Assembly: GCF_900128945.1 (NCBI RefSeq)
Contig: NZ_FQUD01000001.1
Coordinates: 310,001-374,000 of the forward strand
DNA: 64,000 nt
From: Chryseobacterium sp. OV279
GTDB taxonomy: Bacteria; Bacteroidota; Bacteroidia; Flavobacteriales; Weeksellaceae
Direction: 5' to 3'
Below are positions 17,213-25,782 of the stretch, one piece after another (position 1 is the first letter of the stretch; the number at the start of each line of letters is the position of its first letter). The notes beneath the pieces are model-generated. The model did no database searches and had not been told where the DNA came from. It worked only from the letters and a program-made list of their open reading frames with translations. Made by a program: the position numbers and the translations under genes.

Positions 17213-17971
17213 TTATTTGAAATTCGCATGTTCGTCATGGTTTCCAGTGATTACAATGCTGCTTCCTTTTAACAGCTTAGGATTCACAGTTCCGGTTTTT
17301 TCAGCGGTGAATTCAAACCCGAGGATATCTAACGTTTCACCCGGTTTGGAGAATTTTTCTTTTTTTAGGGTATAAGTTCCTGCCGGACCGATCCTGATGG
17401 TATCTCCAGGCTGTTGCATAAACGTTTCGATATTATTTTTCTCTTTCGTTTCTATTTTAACACTTTTAGACAGGTAGAGCACATTCACATCCTGAAGGCC
17501 GGACCAGTGAATAGAAAAATCCTTGTTCAAAGAGTTTTCTTCTTCATAAATAATATTTATGGCACTGCTTAATTTCAGGGAAGGAACCCTGCCCAGGAAA
17601 AACTTTTTACCGTTAGCCAATTGAATCTGAAGATCATACTGACTATGTTCCGGGGCTATTTTTTCAGCATGGTACAGGTGGTTTTTGTTGTAATAGAGCT
17701 GCTGTACGATTTTGTATTCTGCCTTTTTGCCATTCACCCATATACTCACAGAATCATTGCCAAACATTTTACCGTTCTTATCACGAAGGACTACAGAAAT
17801 ACTGTTGTCATTTTCATCTGTCAGTTTTTGATAAATGCTGATTTCTGCTTTCAGATCAGAAATATCTGTAATCTTTGATGCCGGTTCCGGTCCTGAACAG
17901 GAATTGAACAGAAAATACAGACAGCATAGCAGAATAGAAAGCTTCACCTGGATATAGCCGGCAGTTTTCAT
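17213..17971 (-). CDS. Hypothetical lipoprotein
   Basis: 252 residues. The N-terminus has a hydrophobic stretch ILLCCLYFLFNSCSGPEP with a lipobox-like FNSC, so Cys at about residue 25 is probably lipidated. The mature part is a predicted all-beta protein (ISIYQKLTDENDNSISVVLRDKNGKMF, YDLQIQLANGKKFFLGRVPSL, TYTLKKEKFSKPGETLDILGFEF). I recognise no family. The next gene upstream on the strand is another short lipoprotein, but a gap of about 120 bases separates them. Confidence 0.65.
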   Translation of the reverse strand: MKTAGYIQVKLSILLCCLYFLFNSCSGPEPASKITDISDLKAEISIYQKLTDENDNSISVVLRDKNGKMFGNDSVSIWVNGKKAEYKIVQQLYYNKNHLYHAEKIAPEHSQYDLQIQLANGKKFFLGRVPSLKLSSAINIIYEEENSLNKDFSIHWSGLQDVNVLYLSKSVKIETKEKNNIETFMQQPGDTIRIGPAGTYTLKKEKFSKPGETLDILGFEFTAEKTGTVNPKLLKGSSIVITGNHDEHANFK

Positions 17972-18092
17972 AATGTGATGTTTTGGTGTGACGGAATTTT
18001 TTCCGGAGTGTTAAATTACGAAAAGAAATAGAATGTTGTGAAATGTAAAATGTATCATGTAAAAAGTAAAATGTATGTGCGCGCAATGATGA

Positions 18093-18599
18093 CTAGAAAT
18101 GATAATATTTTATGAAGTCCTTTTTGTCAATAATTTTCCAGTTTTTAACGGTAAAGTCTACCATTGCACCCTGACTGACTTTGCCGTCTACAATGAGTTC
18201 ATAGAAATCACAGCCCCAGTCTTTATTCATCATGGTATTATGGCTTCGGACCAAATATTTAAAGCCGTAAATTTTTTTAACAGGTTCGCTTTTAATTTTC
18301 ACAAGCACCGTATCTGTTAAAAGTATTTCATTCTTTACAAAATAATTTCTCTGGTGTCTCAAAGAATCAGAAATAAGATCAGGTATTTTGTCGCTGTAAC
18401 TTTTAATCACCTGATCTCCTCTTTTGATTTTAATATGAATACTGTCTGCATCTTTTGGAAAATATCCGAAGAAAGAAACTGGAAAGCCGTCAATTTTAGT
18501 CTGCGCTGCACATTCTTTTTCAGCTTTTGAAAGTTTTTCTTTGTCGCTTTCACAGGAGAGGAAGAAAAGAGCTGTTACAATAAAAGCTAAATTTTTCAT
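18093..18599 (-). CDS. Hypothetical lipoprotein, 168 aa
   Basis: MKNLAFIVTALFFLSCESDKEKLS is a classic Bacteroidetes lipoprotein signal with lipobox LSC and acidic residues after the cysteine, which in this phylum often accompany surface export. The mature part contains a Cys at about 31, DADSIHIKIKRGDQVIKSYSDK, a Leu/Lys-rich strand region, and WGCDFYELIVDGKVSQGAMVDFTVKNWKII. Function unknown. Its start lies 10 bases after the stop of the TPR gene, so the two are probably co-transcribed. Confidence 0.65.
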   Translation of the reverse strand: MKNLAFIVTALFFLSCESDKEKLSKAEKECAAQTKIDGFPVSFFGYFPKDADSIHIKIKRGDQVIKSYSDKIPDLISDSLRHQRNYFVKNEILLTDTVLVKIKSEPVKKIYGFKYLVRSHNTMMNKDWGCDFYELIVDGKVSQGAMVDFTVKNWKIIDKKDFIKYYHF

Positions 18600-18608
18600 A
18601 TCAGTACT

Positions 18609-19103
18609 TTATTTAATAAGCTCCTTCGAATAATTATACACCGATCTGTTATACCTCGGCAAATGTTTGGATAGCGATTCCAAAACCAACGACAATGCTT
18701 CTTTATCATTATTAAGCGATGAAAGAGACAGCGCCAGAAAAGCATTGACAGCATCGTCCAGTTCATCAGAATAGTTTTCCTTTTCTTCCCTTAAGATCTC
18801 AATACTTTCGTGGATTTTTCCGTTATTCCGAAGGGTACTTGCCAGTTGAATCCGGGCTCTTCTTCTCCGCAATCCGGTAAGACCTGAAGCTAAAGCAGAT
18901 CTGTAAAGCGGTTCTGCATTCTTTTCAAAACCTGTTGAGTCATACGCGCAGGCTCTTTCGAAATCTGCGATAGCATTGGGTTCATCGGCAGAAATTTTGT
19001 CCGTATGTTTTTTTATCCGGTCAATGAATTCATCATTGGAAATGGTTCCCAACTGATCCCATATGGTTTTTAATTCTTTTTCCCAAAGTTCAGATTCTGT
19101 CAT
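18609..19103 (-). CDS. Tetratricopeptide-repeat protein, 164 aa
   Basis: Entirely helical. After an N-terminal helix (ELWEKELKTIWDQLGTISNDEFIDRI) come three or more TPR-like units: DFERACAYDSTGFEKNAEPLYRSALASGL, RRRRARIQLASTLRNNGKIHESIEILREE and AVNAFLALSLSSLNNDKEALSLVLESL. The pattern matches small single-domain TPR proteins found beside accessory genes in many phyla. It is soluble, with no signal. It sits 17 bases after the arr gene and 10 before the lipoprotein gene, so the three are likely one operon; nothing indicates a shared task. Confidence 0.75.
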   Translation of the reverse strand: MTESELWEKELKTIWDQLGTISNDEFIDRIKKHTDKISADEPNAIADFERACAYDSTGFEKNAEPLYRSALASGLTGLRRRRARIQLASTLRNNGKIHESIEILREEKENYSDELDDAVNAFLALSLSSLNNDKEALSLVLESLSKHLPRYNRSVYNYSKELIK

Positions 19104-19120
19104 CTTTTAGTTATATTTTA

Positions 19121-19537
19121 TCAGTCTTCAATAGCTTCAATGCCTTGTTGTTTCAACTTTTCCAGGTGATCTTTCATCGTTTTCAGCTGCTCCGGTGAAT
19201 GTCCCTGCCAGTCTGTAACTTCTCCAACCACTTTAAAAGGATGTAAAGAACGGTAAGATTTTGTAGGATTTCCCGGGAACTTTTTGTCCGTTAAATTGGG
19301 ATCATCCTCAATAGGTCCCGTCGGTTCCACAATATAAATTCTTTCTTTCCCGTCTCCGAAAGCGAGTTCTGCACCCCAGGTTGCCGCTTCCAGCGTAGCC
19401 GAAAGATAAATATATTTCGCCTTTCTTTTTGTACCGTAATTGGAACTGAAACCAATTTCGATGAGGTCTCCGGTTTTGAGATCCGCTTTGGTACCATGGT
19501 AATAGATGGGAGTTTCTTCAATAGGAGTAGAGTTCAT
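19121..19537 (-). CDS. arr: Rifampin ADP-ribosyltransferase (Arr)
   Basis: 138 residues, the length of known Arr enzymes, which transfer ADP-ribose from NAD+ to the C23 hydroxyl of rifamycins and so block their binding to RNA polymerase. Matching blocks in order: IYYHGTKADLKTGDLIEIGF (NAD-binding HGT), KYIYLSATLEAATWGAELAFGDG, RIYIVEPTGPIEDDPNLTDK, KKFPGNPTKSYRSLHPFKVV and the C-terminal GIEAIED. The His, the Tyr in KYIYLSA and the Asp in EDDPNLT correspond to the known active site. There is no mobile element beside it, so it looks resident in this chromosome rather than recently acquired. Confidence 0.92.
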   Translation of the reverse strand: MNSTPIEETPIYYHGTKADLKTGDLIEIGFSSNYGTKRKAKYIYLSATLEAATWGAELAFGDGKERIYIVEPTGPIEDDPNLTDKKFPGNPTKSYRSLHPFKVVGEVTDWQGHSPEQLKTMKDHLEKLKQQGIEAIED

Positions 19538-19595
19538 AATAGGATGTTTTTAGAAAATAGGATTGACTTTCATTTTACATAGAGGAAGATCGATT

Positions 19596-20156
19596 TCACA
19601 TGGTCCAAATATTCCATTTTGACTGGATGGCAGATGGATTAAGCTGTTGAATTTTCCGGTAAAACTCAAGAAAATTTTTATTCCAGATGGTGTAGTTGTG
19701 TGCGAATTTGAAGACAATTTCTTCGCCGTTATCGTTGATTTTGACCTGCCAGATTCGGCTGTTATTAATTTGAACGGATGTCTTACTGATTTCGCTGATA
19801 TCTTTTAAATTAAATTTTGCAGTCTGCTGATGGTTGTTAACGGCATAAAAATATTCCTGATCAAAATAAAATTCCTGATCTGAAATGATGTTCTTCTCAA
19901 GTCCGAACAGAAAAGGTTTCGTTGAGATTTTATTTAAGTTCTGTAAACTTGAGTTGGTGTAGTTTACTTTATTATTTTTCGGTTTAACCCCTGAAATATT
20001 TTCTTTATAAACGATACGAACCAACAAAAAGATGAAAATGAGGCTTACGATAACGACTGCAATCAGGTAACCGTCTCCTTTTTGTGATAGGGTCACAGTG
20101 ATTCCTGTAATCAGAAATGCGTAGACGACAGACAGGATAAGTATTTTTTTGATCAT
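19596..20156 (-). CDS. Hypothetical two-helix membrane protein
   Basis: 186 residues. Two hydrophobic helices at about 4-22 and 30-48 form an N-terminal hairpin. The remaining 135 residues are soluble and predicted beta-rich, with LFGLEKNIISDQEFYFDQEYFYAVNNHQQTAKFNLKDISEISKT and IWQVKINDNGEEIVFKF, which resembles the PH-like/YcxB-type domain often attached to such hairpins. No named function. It shares its layout with the gene at 28147. Confidence 0.6.
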   Translation of the reverse strand: MIKKILILSVVYAFLITGITVTLSQKGDGYLIAVVIVSLIFIFLLVRIVYKENISGVKPKNNKVNYTNSSLQNLNKISTKPFLFGLEKNIISDQEFYFDQEYFYAVNNHQQTAKFNLKDISEISKTSVQINNSRIWQVKINDNGEEIVFKFAHNYTIWNKNFLEFYRKIQQLNPSAIQSKWNIWTM

Positions 20157-20196
20157 TAATGGATTACTACGTTAAATTTGAAGCCTCTTTGATTCG

Positions 20197-20712
20197 TTAA
20201 TTTTGTTCTACCTCCGAACTTTTATAGACATTCCAGAAATTATAATCCGTCATAGGTGCATCGGTGATTCCTACATTTCGGCCCATCGTGACGATTTGTC
20301 CCCTGTGGTAAGCTCCGTGAACAATCACGTGCTGGATATATTCATACTTGGAAAAGTCACACTGAAACCATGGAGATTCAATTTTTACGTTTTTTGTTAA
20401 ATCTTCTTCGGATAAACTTTCAACGTAATCTACCAACTTTTGGGAATTGTTTTTAATCCCATTGAAAATCTCTTCCTTAGTGTTGGCAGCAGAAATTTCA
20501 GGAAAATCGAAATCACCGTTTTCTGCGATATGACTCCACCAGTATTGTTGGGTCTGCCAGATGTGGTGTAAAGTGGTTAAGATCGTCGGAAAGCTTGAGA
20601 TAACTTTCTGGTTAAGCTGCTCATCAGATTTCGTGGAAAGCCAGTCAATGTACTTAGTGACCACCCAGTTATTGTACTGAACACTGTGATCGATTAATGT
20701 TTTTAAATTCAT
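20197..20712 (-). CDS. DinB-family protein
   Basis: 171 residues forming the DinB/YfiT four-helix bundle. The metal-binding histidines are visible: TTLHHIWQTQQYWW (His about 49), and HVIVHGAYHRGQIVTMGRNVG near 133-137. Helix 1 begins MNLKTLIDHSVQYNNWVVTKYIDWLS. The family includes thiol-dependent S-transferases such as bacillithiol transferases, as well as many proteins of unknown role; Chryseobacterium relatives do make bacillithiol, so that is one possibility. Confidence 0.82.
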   Translation of the reverse strand: MNLKTLIDHSVQYNNWVVTKYIDWLSTKSDEQLNQKVISSFPTILTTLHHIWQTQQYWWSHIAENGDFDFPEISAANTKEEIFNGIKNNSQKLVDYVESLSEEDLTKNVKIESPWFQCDFSKYEYIQHVIVHGAYHRGQIVTMGRNVGITDAPMTDYNFWNVYKSSEVEQN

Positions 20713-20782
20713 GATGATTAATATTTAGTTTGATTTAGGTGATATAAAAATAAATAAAATACTCATTGAATTTGAAAAATAA

Positions 20783-20807
20783 AAAACGGCCTGAAAAAGA
20801 CCGTTTT
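20783..20807 (-). terminator. Intrinsic terminator of the SASA gene
   Basis: AAAACGG (20783-20789) pairs with CCGTTTT (20801-20807). TTTTTTATTTTT follows on the minus strand. The bases from about 20820 to 20918 contain a GTACC/GGTAC-type low-complexity stretch without coding potential. Confidence 0.75.
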
Positions 20808-20918
20808 GTGAATTGTGAATTTTTTGGAGATAGGAGATTTAGACATCAGAAGACCTGACCCTCAAAACCCCAAAACACTCCGACTCCCAAACACGTACCT
20901 CGTACCACGCATCCCGTA

Positions 20919-21764
20919 TCAACTAAGTTTCGCTACCTGAGCCTGAAATTCATCTGCACTTATAGTTCCCATTGCCCATTGAAACTGAAGCAATTCATGT
21001 TTTTCATTCTTCGTCAATGGTTTCTGATGAATGGTTTCTATGATCTGATCCTCATCCGGTAATGCTTCCAGGATGTGGTTCTTTTTCTGAAATGCTTTAA
21101 AATATCTAACCCCAAATTTTCTCTGGGAAACTGCATTGAAATGAATATTGTCCGGATTAGCTGTCAAACCTATAGCCGAAACAAAATAACAGTCCTGCTG
21201 ATCTTTTGCAAACTGCGTCAGTGCTGCATTCACTTCGTGATGCTCGTTAAAATACGGGCCATACATGCCATCCTGTAAAAATTCTCCCAATCCTCCGATA
21301 ATGAGCGGAAGATCCGGAGCGTTCAGTTCTTCTCTCAACGTTTTTATAATCAGAGCAAATTTTTCAATGTAAAGTCGGTGTTTTTGTCCGTTGCTGTCAC
21401 TTTCTCCCTGATGCCACAGAATTCCACTCAAAGTGCTTATTTTTTGTGCCGCTTTTGCCTGCAGAACTGCATTTTGAAATAGTGGACCTTCCACGGACCA
21501 GTCATCCAGACTTGTCCCTCCATCCGCACAGGGAATCATTCCAATATCATCTTTCTGATTATGTAGTAAACGCCATGAAGAAGCAAAACTGGCAGCCAGA
21601 CTGATTCCAGAAGTGGAACGGTCAAAATTCATCGGTTCTGCCATCATTTGCCATCTGCCGTTTCTCAGCATTTTAATCTTTTCGTCATAAATAGGAGGGA
21701 CTTCATTCAAAAATCCCCGACCGGCCATATTGGATTGGCCGATCATTAAAAATGAGTGTGTCAT
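20919..21764 (-). CDS. SASA-type carbohydrate esterase (sialate O-acetylesterase-like)
   Basis: 281 residues with no signal peptide. The SGNH/SASA signature opens the protein: HSFLMIGQSNMAGRGF carries the nucleophile Ser in the GQSNM block. Further blocks are GISLAASFASSW, CADGGTSLDDW, GILWHQGESDSN (block with the catalytic-site Gln/Glu) and NPDNIHFNAVSQRKFG with the catalytic Asp-x-x-His. Members deacetylate sugars such as sialic acid or xylan. It lies 25 bases after the TetR gene and is probably co-transcribed with it, so the regulator may respond to an acylated substrate. Confidence 0.85.
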   Translation of the reverse strand: MTHSFLMIGQSNMAGRGFLNEVPPIYDEKIKMLRNGRWQMMAEPMNFDRSTSGISLAASFASSWRLLHNQKDDIGMIPCADGGTSLDDWSVEGPLFQNAVLQAKAAQKISTLSGILWHQGESDSNGQKHRLYIEKFALIIKTLREELNAPDLPLIIGGLGEFLQDGMYGPYFNEHHEVNAALTQFAKDQQDCYFVSAIGLTANPDNIHFNAVSQRKFGVRYFKAFQKKNHILEALPDEDQIIETIHQKPLTKNEKHELLQFQWAMGTISADEFQAQVAKLS

Positions 21765-21788
21765 TGTACTTATTGATTATTCTGTTCT

Positions 21789-22400
21789 TTATTTTTTTAA
21801 TGCTTTGCAGACTTTTTCGAAGGTCATCCATACCATTTCGTCTGTCAAAACAAAAGGTAATCCGTTGATATTTCTTCCCTGCTGATGAAAGCGTAATAAG
21901 TTGTGGAGTGGAGCAAAAGCAATAGACCAGAAAATTTCAAATGGCAATTCATCGATTTCTCCACGCTGCACTGCATTGGATATGAACTGTAAAAGATTGT
22001 TTTTGAATTCACTCATAAACGTTCCCGGCTTTTCATTAAACATTTCAATAAACTGATGGCTGTAATGAGAATGGTTGATCTGTTCAAAGAAAGGAAGCAC
22101 CAAAGGATTTTTGATGGCGTAATGGTATCTGTTTGTCCATTGTACACGCATTCCTTCTTCAAAAGCAGAATCCGGATCAAATCCCTCATTGATCTCAGTT
22201 TCCATTTTATTTCCTTCCTCAATAACCAGTTTCAGTATGAGATCATCTTTATCTTTATAATACACATAAGGTGTCCCGACAGAGATTTGACATGCTTTCG
22301 CCAGTTTATTGATCGTAAAACCATCCAATCCATCTTTCACAATGATTTCAATAGCTTTTTCTTTTATACTGTTTTCTTTGTTACTATCCCGGTTGCGCAT
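21789..22400 (-). CDS. TetR-family transcriptional regulator
   Basis: 203 residues. The N-terminal helix-turn-helix is IKEKAIEIIVKDGLDGFTINKLAKACQISVGTPYVYYKDKDDLI (about 11-55), with the usual TetR pattern ending in Y-x-x-F/Y-x-x-K-x-x-L. The remainder is a helical ligand-binding domain. A perfect 26-base palindrome starting 25 bases upstream is a very likely autoregulatory operator. The gene forms an operon with the SASA esterase. Ligand unknown. Confidence 0.9.
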   Translation of the reverse strand: MRNRDSNKENSIKEKAIEIIVKDGLDGFTINKLAKACQISVGTPYVYYKDKDDLILKLVIEEGNKMETEINEGFDPDSAFEEGMRVQWTNRYHYAIKNPLVLPFFEQINHSHYSHQFIEMFNEKPGTFMSEFKNNLLQFISNAVQRGEIDELPFEIFWSIAFAPLHNLLRFHQQGRNINGLPFVLTDEMVWMTFEKVCKALKK

Positions 22401-22424
22401 ATTTATTTTATTATCAGTTGATTA

Positions 22425-22450
22425 TAATTAAATGAACGTTCATTTAATTA
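22425..22450 (-). promoter_or_regulatory. Perfect 26-base palindrome, probable TetR operator
   Basis: The half-site TAATTAAATGAAC (22425-22437) is followed immediately by its exact reverse complement (22438-22450). It lies 25 bases before the TetR start codon, where binding would block transcription. TGAACGTTCA cores are common in TetR operators. That this regulator binds it is inference. Confidence 0.8.
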
Positions 22451-22557
22451 CGAATGCAAATGTATATTATTTTCGGATTATTACAAAAAATAGGATGAAA
22501 ATTATTTTCTGATAAGAATAAGAAGGGTTGTAAAGGAAATGATTTCGTTGCAATAGA

Positions 22558-23814
22558 TTAGTTTCCGGACCTGCTGATCGCATCTAATTTGATAAAATAT
22601 TCATCAAGCAAATCATAAATAGCTTTTTGATCTTTTCCGGAAGCTTTATTATCCCAGTCGGTATTCACGATGAGGTATCTGCCCATTTTTTTCTCTTTAA
22701 AAAACCAGATCACGGAATTCATTCCCGGATCGCCGCCCGTATGTCCGAAATTTCCGGTAGATCCGAAGCCCATGGTGATGCCCATATTGTATTCATCGCT
22801 GTATTCGCTGTTGCTTCTGTCCTGGAAGTTTTCCTCTTTCAGTTGGGGTGTAAAATATTCTTTATAACTTTCTTTAGACAGAATATTTCCATTTCCAAAA
22901 TACCCTTTCATCAGTTCGAGCAGATATTTACTCATATCACCGGAAGTGGTGAGCATTCCTCCGTCGGGATAAGTGTTGAGTGAATAATAGGGATAGGGGG
23001 TCTGTTTATCAATAAACGTCCGGGTATATTTTGAAAAATTTACCGTCTTAAAGTTCCATCCCGAATGATCCATTTTTAACGGTTTGAAAATATATTGTGT
23101 AGTGAAAGTATCGTAAGGAATCCCGGTCGCTTTTTCCAGCACCAAAGCAGCCAAAGTCGCTCCGATATTGGAATAATTAAAAAGTTCGCCGGGCTTTTTA
23201 TCCAAAAATACATCCTTCGAATACCATTTCCCTTTTTCGCTGAGGATATTATTCAAAAATTCTTCAATGGAAATTTTAGAGGAGGGAGGATTGAATTTTG
23301 TAGGAGAAATATCTATTTTCAGATTTTTCGCCAGATTAGTGGTATCTTTTAATACAACCGTTTGGGTCATATATTCATTATTATCATTGATAGATGAAGT
23401 ATGCGTGGTCAGTTGCCTGATGGTGATGGGAATATTAGGGAACTTAGGATTGATTACTTTGAACGGAAGATATGTATTGATCGGATCATCCAGTTTCAGT
23501 TTTCCCAGTTCCTGTGCTTTAAGAATAGCAATGCCGATAAGTGTTTTGGAGACCGATGCGATATTCTGAACCGTATGCTCATCGTATTTTTGAACAGGAT
23601 TTATATGTGCGATTCCGAAACCGTTCTGATATAAAACTTCCCGATCATTAACTAGGGCTACTCCAAATCCGTTGAAGCTTTTCGTTTTACTGATTTCTGC
23701 AAGTTGAGCCGTTAATTCTTTTTGGGTTTTGAGCACTTCCTGTGACGGCTTTTTCTGCGCAGCAGAGAAAGTGAACATCAAAAGAAAAAGGCATAAACTA
23801 TATAAATTTTTCAT
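22558..23814 (-). CDS. Serine hydrolase, beta-lactamase/penicillin-binding-like fold
   Basis: 418 residues with signal peptide MKNLYSLCLFLLMFTFSAAQ. The three motifs of the class C beta-lactamase/DD-peptidase fold are present: S-x-x-K in IASVSKTLIGIA, Y-x-N in FNYSNIGATLAALVLEKATG, and HTGG in NFGHTGGDPGMN. EstB-type esterases, D-aminopeptidases and AmpC share this pattern. The long C-terminal region without the AmpC-specific features makes a general periplasmic esterase/peptidase more likely than an antibiotic-inactivating enzyme. Confidence 0.85.
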   Translation of the reverse strand: MKNLYSLCLFLLMFTFSAAQKKPSQEVLKTQKELTAQLAEISKTKSFNGFGVALVNDREVLYQNGFGIAHINPVQKYDEHTVQNIASVSKTLIGIAILKAQELGKLKLDDPINTYLPFKVINPKFPNIPITIRQLTTHTSSINDNNEYMTQTVVLKDTTNLAKNLKIDISPTKFNPPSSKISIEEFLNNILSEKGKWYSKDVFLDKKPGELFNYSNIGATLAALVLEKATGIPYDTFTTQYIFKPLKMDHSGWNFKTVNFSKYTRTFIDKQTPYPYYSLNTYPDGGMLTTSGDMSKYLLELMKGYFGNGNILSKESYKEYFTPQLKEENFQDRSNSEYSDEYNMGITMGFGSTGNFGHTGGDPGMNSVIWFFKEKKMGRYLIVNTDWDNKASGKDQKAIYDLLDEYFIKLDAISRSGN

Positions 23815-23883
23815 GACGGGCTTTATTAAAAAACAACTTCAGAGACACTGATATTACATGTTCAGCTATTCTCAACCAAGTTT

Positions 23884-24267
23884 CTACAGTCCAAAATGAC
23901 GATTCTGATCTGTATTTTCAGGATTGATGAGTGCTTTGTTGCAATAAGTGGCAGATTCAAATTCACTGATATTGACAGATAGAAAAGAGATGTCGGGGAA
24001 TAGTAGCGTTAACTGCGCGCAGATTTTCTTTGACAGTTCTGTCTTCTGTTCCGTATTGCGGCCTTCCATAATATACCCGAAAACATGAAGGAAATCCTTC
24101 TTCTGATTTCCAAGCCTGAAATATTCATAGGGCTTAAGCCTCACTTTGATATCATTCGGAGCAAACAATCCTGTTGAATCCGCCGATTTATAAACGGAAT
24201 CCATTATTTCGTCCGGTGTTCTTTGCTGAAGAAGATCCTGTGAGCATTCTATAATAAAATGAGGCAT
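23884..24267 (-). CDS. 5-carboxymethyl-2-hydroxymuconate isomerase-like protein
   Basis: The ATG at 24265-24267 gives MPHFIIECSQDLL, which matches the start of CHMI/HpaF proteins and exposes the catalytic N-terminal proline; the frame two codons longer would bury it. 127 residues, the family size, with KPYEYFRLGNQKKDFLHVFGYIMEGRNTEQKTELSKKI and the closing SFLSVNISEFESATYCNK. CHMI isomerises a homoprotocatechuate ring-cleavage product, but no other homoprotocatechuate genes are near, so here it may be a tautomerase of unknown substrate. Confidence 0.75.
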   Translation of the reverse strand: MPHFIIECSQDLLQQRTPDEIMDSVYKSADSTGLFAPNDIKVRLKPYEYFRLGNQKKDFLHVFGYIMEGRNTEQKTELSKKICAQLTLLFPDISFLSVNISEFESATYCNKALINPENTDQNRHFGL

Positions 24268-24337
24268 AATCATTTTGTGATCAATGGGTTATTGAACATA
24301 AAAGTAAGTAAAATAAGCATCTGATTCTGAAATAATA

Positions 24338-24362
24338 AACCGTTCTGATCTTCAGAACGGTT
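24338..24362 (-). terminator. Hairpin terminator of the gene at 24397
   Basis: AACCGTTCTGA (24338-24348) and TCAGAACGGTT (24352-24362) pair perfectly across a 3-base loop, followed by TTATTATTT on the minus strand. Confidence 0.65.
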
Positions 24363-24396
24363 CTATAGTTGAAAGAAATAAAAGTCTTTTGATGAA

Positions 24397-25167
24397 TTAA
24401 TAATCTACAATGACAAAATCTGGATTATCAACCGTGAAAAAATACCCGTTAATATAATCCTCGGTAGGAGGCTGCTCGTATTTCTTTTTTAATGCGGCGA
24501 TTTCTTTTTTTGACATTCTTCTGGTATTCTCTTTGGATAGCTCTGATTTTTTACTCTCCTCCCAATCTTGAATATATTTTTTAAATTCGGTTTTGTATTC
24601 CTCTGTTTTTTTATACTGGGCGAACTGACGAAATTTGAATTTGATAAAATCATCTTTATTGAGATCCTTTTCCCTGACTACTGTATCTTTATTGATGGTC
24701 ACTAATTGATACTGCTCATGTAAAGAGGAATATCCGAAATCGGCTGCTTCAATGAGTTTTCCGGTTGGGACGACAAGTATTCCCGAATAGTTAAGGACTA
24801 TTTTTTGATCACCAAACAGTTTTTTGTACACTGAAACAAAGTCTTCTTTTTCTGAATTGAGATCGCGGATTTTAAGATCAACTAAACTTAATACAGCATT
24901 TTCAATTTTAAACGTTGCGATATAATCCCGGGAATTGGATGTGGAAAAATAAATCATCTGTTCGCCGTTTTTATACTGTTTGAATTCAGAAAGTTTGTTT
25001 CCATAGATCGGATGATCATCAGGATGTTCTTCAAAATATTTTTCCAAAGGATTATTCAGAAGGTCGTATTCTTTATTATTGATAATGATTTTGTCAGGCT
25101 CCTGGCCTGTAGCAAAAATTTGAATAATGGAAAAAATAGAGAGTAGGATTAGTATTTTAAATTTCAT
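24397..25167 (-). CDS. Hypothetical secreted protein
   Basis: 256 residues. Residues 1-21 (MKFKILILLSIFSIIQIFATG) are a signal peptide. The mature chain is charged, with a predicted mixed alpha/beta N-terminal part (IIINNKEYDLLNNPLEKYF, EQMIYFSTSNSRDYIATFKIENAVLSLVDLKIRDL) and a Lys/Glu-rich helix EEYKTEFKKYIQDWEESKKSELSKENTRRMSKKEIAALKKKYEQP near the C-terminus (positions about 180-235). It ends DFVIVDY. No family recognised. Confidence 0.65.
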   Translation of the reverse strand: MKFKILILLSIFSIIQIFATGQEPDKIIINNKEYDLLNNPLEKYFEEHPDDHPIYGNKLSEFKQYKNGEQMIYFSTSNSRDYIATFKIENAVLSLVDLKIRDLNSEKEDFVSVYKKLFGDQKIVLNYSGILVVPTGKLIEAADFGYSSLHEQYQLVTINKDTVVREKDLNKDDFIKFKFRQFAQYKKTEEYKTEFKKYIQDWEESKKSELSKENTRRMSKKEIAALKKKYEQPPTEDYINGYFFTVDNPDFVIVDY

Positions 25168-25311
25168 TTTTGAAGATAGCTTTAAAAGAAGAACTTTTTA
25201 ATATCAGAGGTAGTTTAAGAATAGTTCTTTACAGATTAAGAATGATTAAAATTAGAAAATCAGAATAGCTGAAAAAGGCAAAAGGTTCAGCCGGTTCTCT
25301 AAAAATATTCT

Positions 25312-25701
25312 TCATGTATTGCCGTTAGATTTTTTTACCTTCAGCTGAAATACATTGCCTTCCGGATCTGTACCGTCACACAGCCAGAAATTATAATTTT
25401 CAAAGGTTTTAATTTCTCGCATTGCCGTATTTTTTGAAATCAATTCATTCCTCGCCGATTCTATATCCACATCAATTTCAAAAACGAGTTTCGTATTATT
25501 ATCAAACTGATAATCAGGCTCTATTTCTTCGAGATACTGATCCCCGATTTTATGAAGTCCAATATTGACGGCTCCAGCATTCAAAAGAACCCAGCCGGAA
25601 TCTTCTTCAATTACTTTTAAACTGAAGTTTTCAACATAGAAATTTTTAATCAATTCAACGTTTTGAATGTACAGGATAATGGTGTCAAATCTTGCCTTCA
25701 T
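25312..25701 (-). CDS. VOC-family (glyoxalase-like) protein
   Basis: 129 residues in two beta-alpha-beta-beta-beta modules. Module 1: FDTIILYIQNVELIKNFYVENFSLKVIEEDSGWVLLNAG. Module 2: KLVFEIDVDIESARNELISKN and FWLCDGTDPEGNVFQLK, where D-P-E-G-N is the family hallmark. The first metal position is not a clear histidine, so it may bind a substrate or drug without catalysis. Possible roles include resistance by sequestration. Neighbours give no clue. Confidence 0.75.
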   Translation of the reverse strand: MKARFDTIILYIQNVELIKNFYVENFSLKVIEEDSGWVLLNAGAVNIGLHKIGDQYLEEIEPDYQFDNNTKLVFEIDVDIESARNELISKNTAMREIKTFENYNFWLCDGTDPEGNVFQLKVKKSNGNT

Positions 25702-25730
25702 GGATTCATTTTAGGAAAGTAAATATAGCG

Positions 25731-25756
25731 AAAAACCGCTCCGGAAAACAGAACGG
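25731..25756 (-). terminator. Intrinsic terminator of the DUF2461 gene
   Basis: CCGCTCCG (25736-25743) and CAGAACGG (25749-25756) pair with G-U positions around a five-base loop, followed by TTTTTCGC on the minus strand. Confidence 0.6.
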
Positions 25757-25782
25757 CTTTGATTTATGATCGTGTTGTATTT

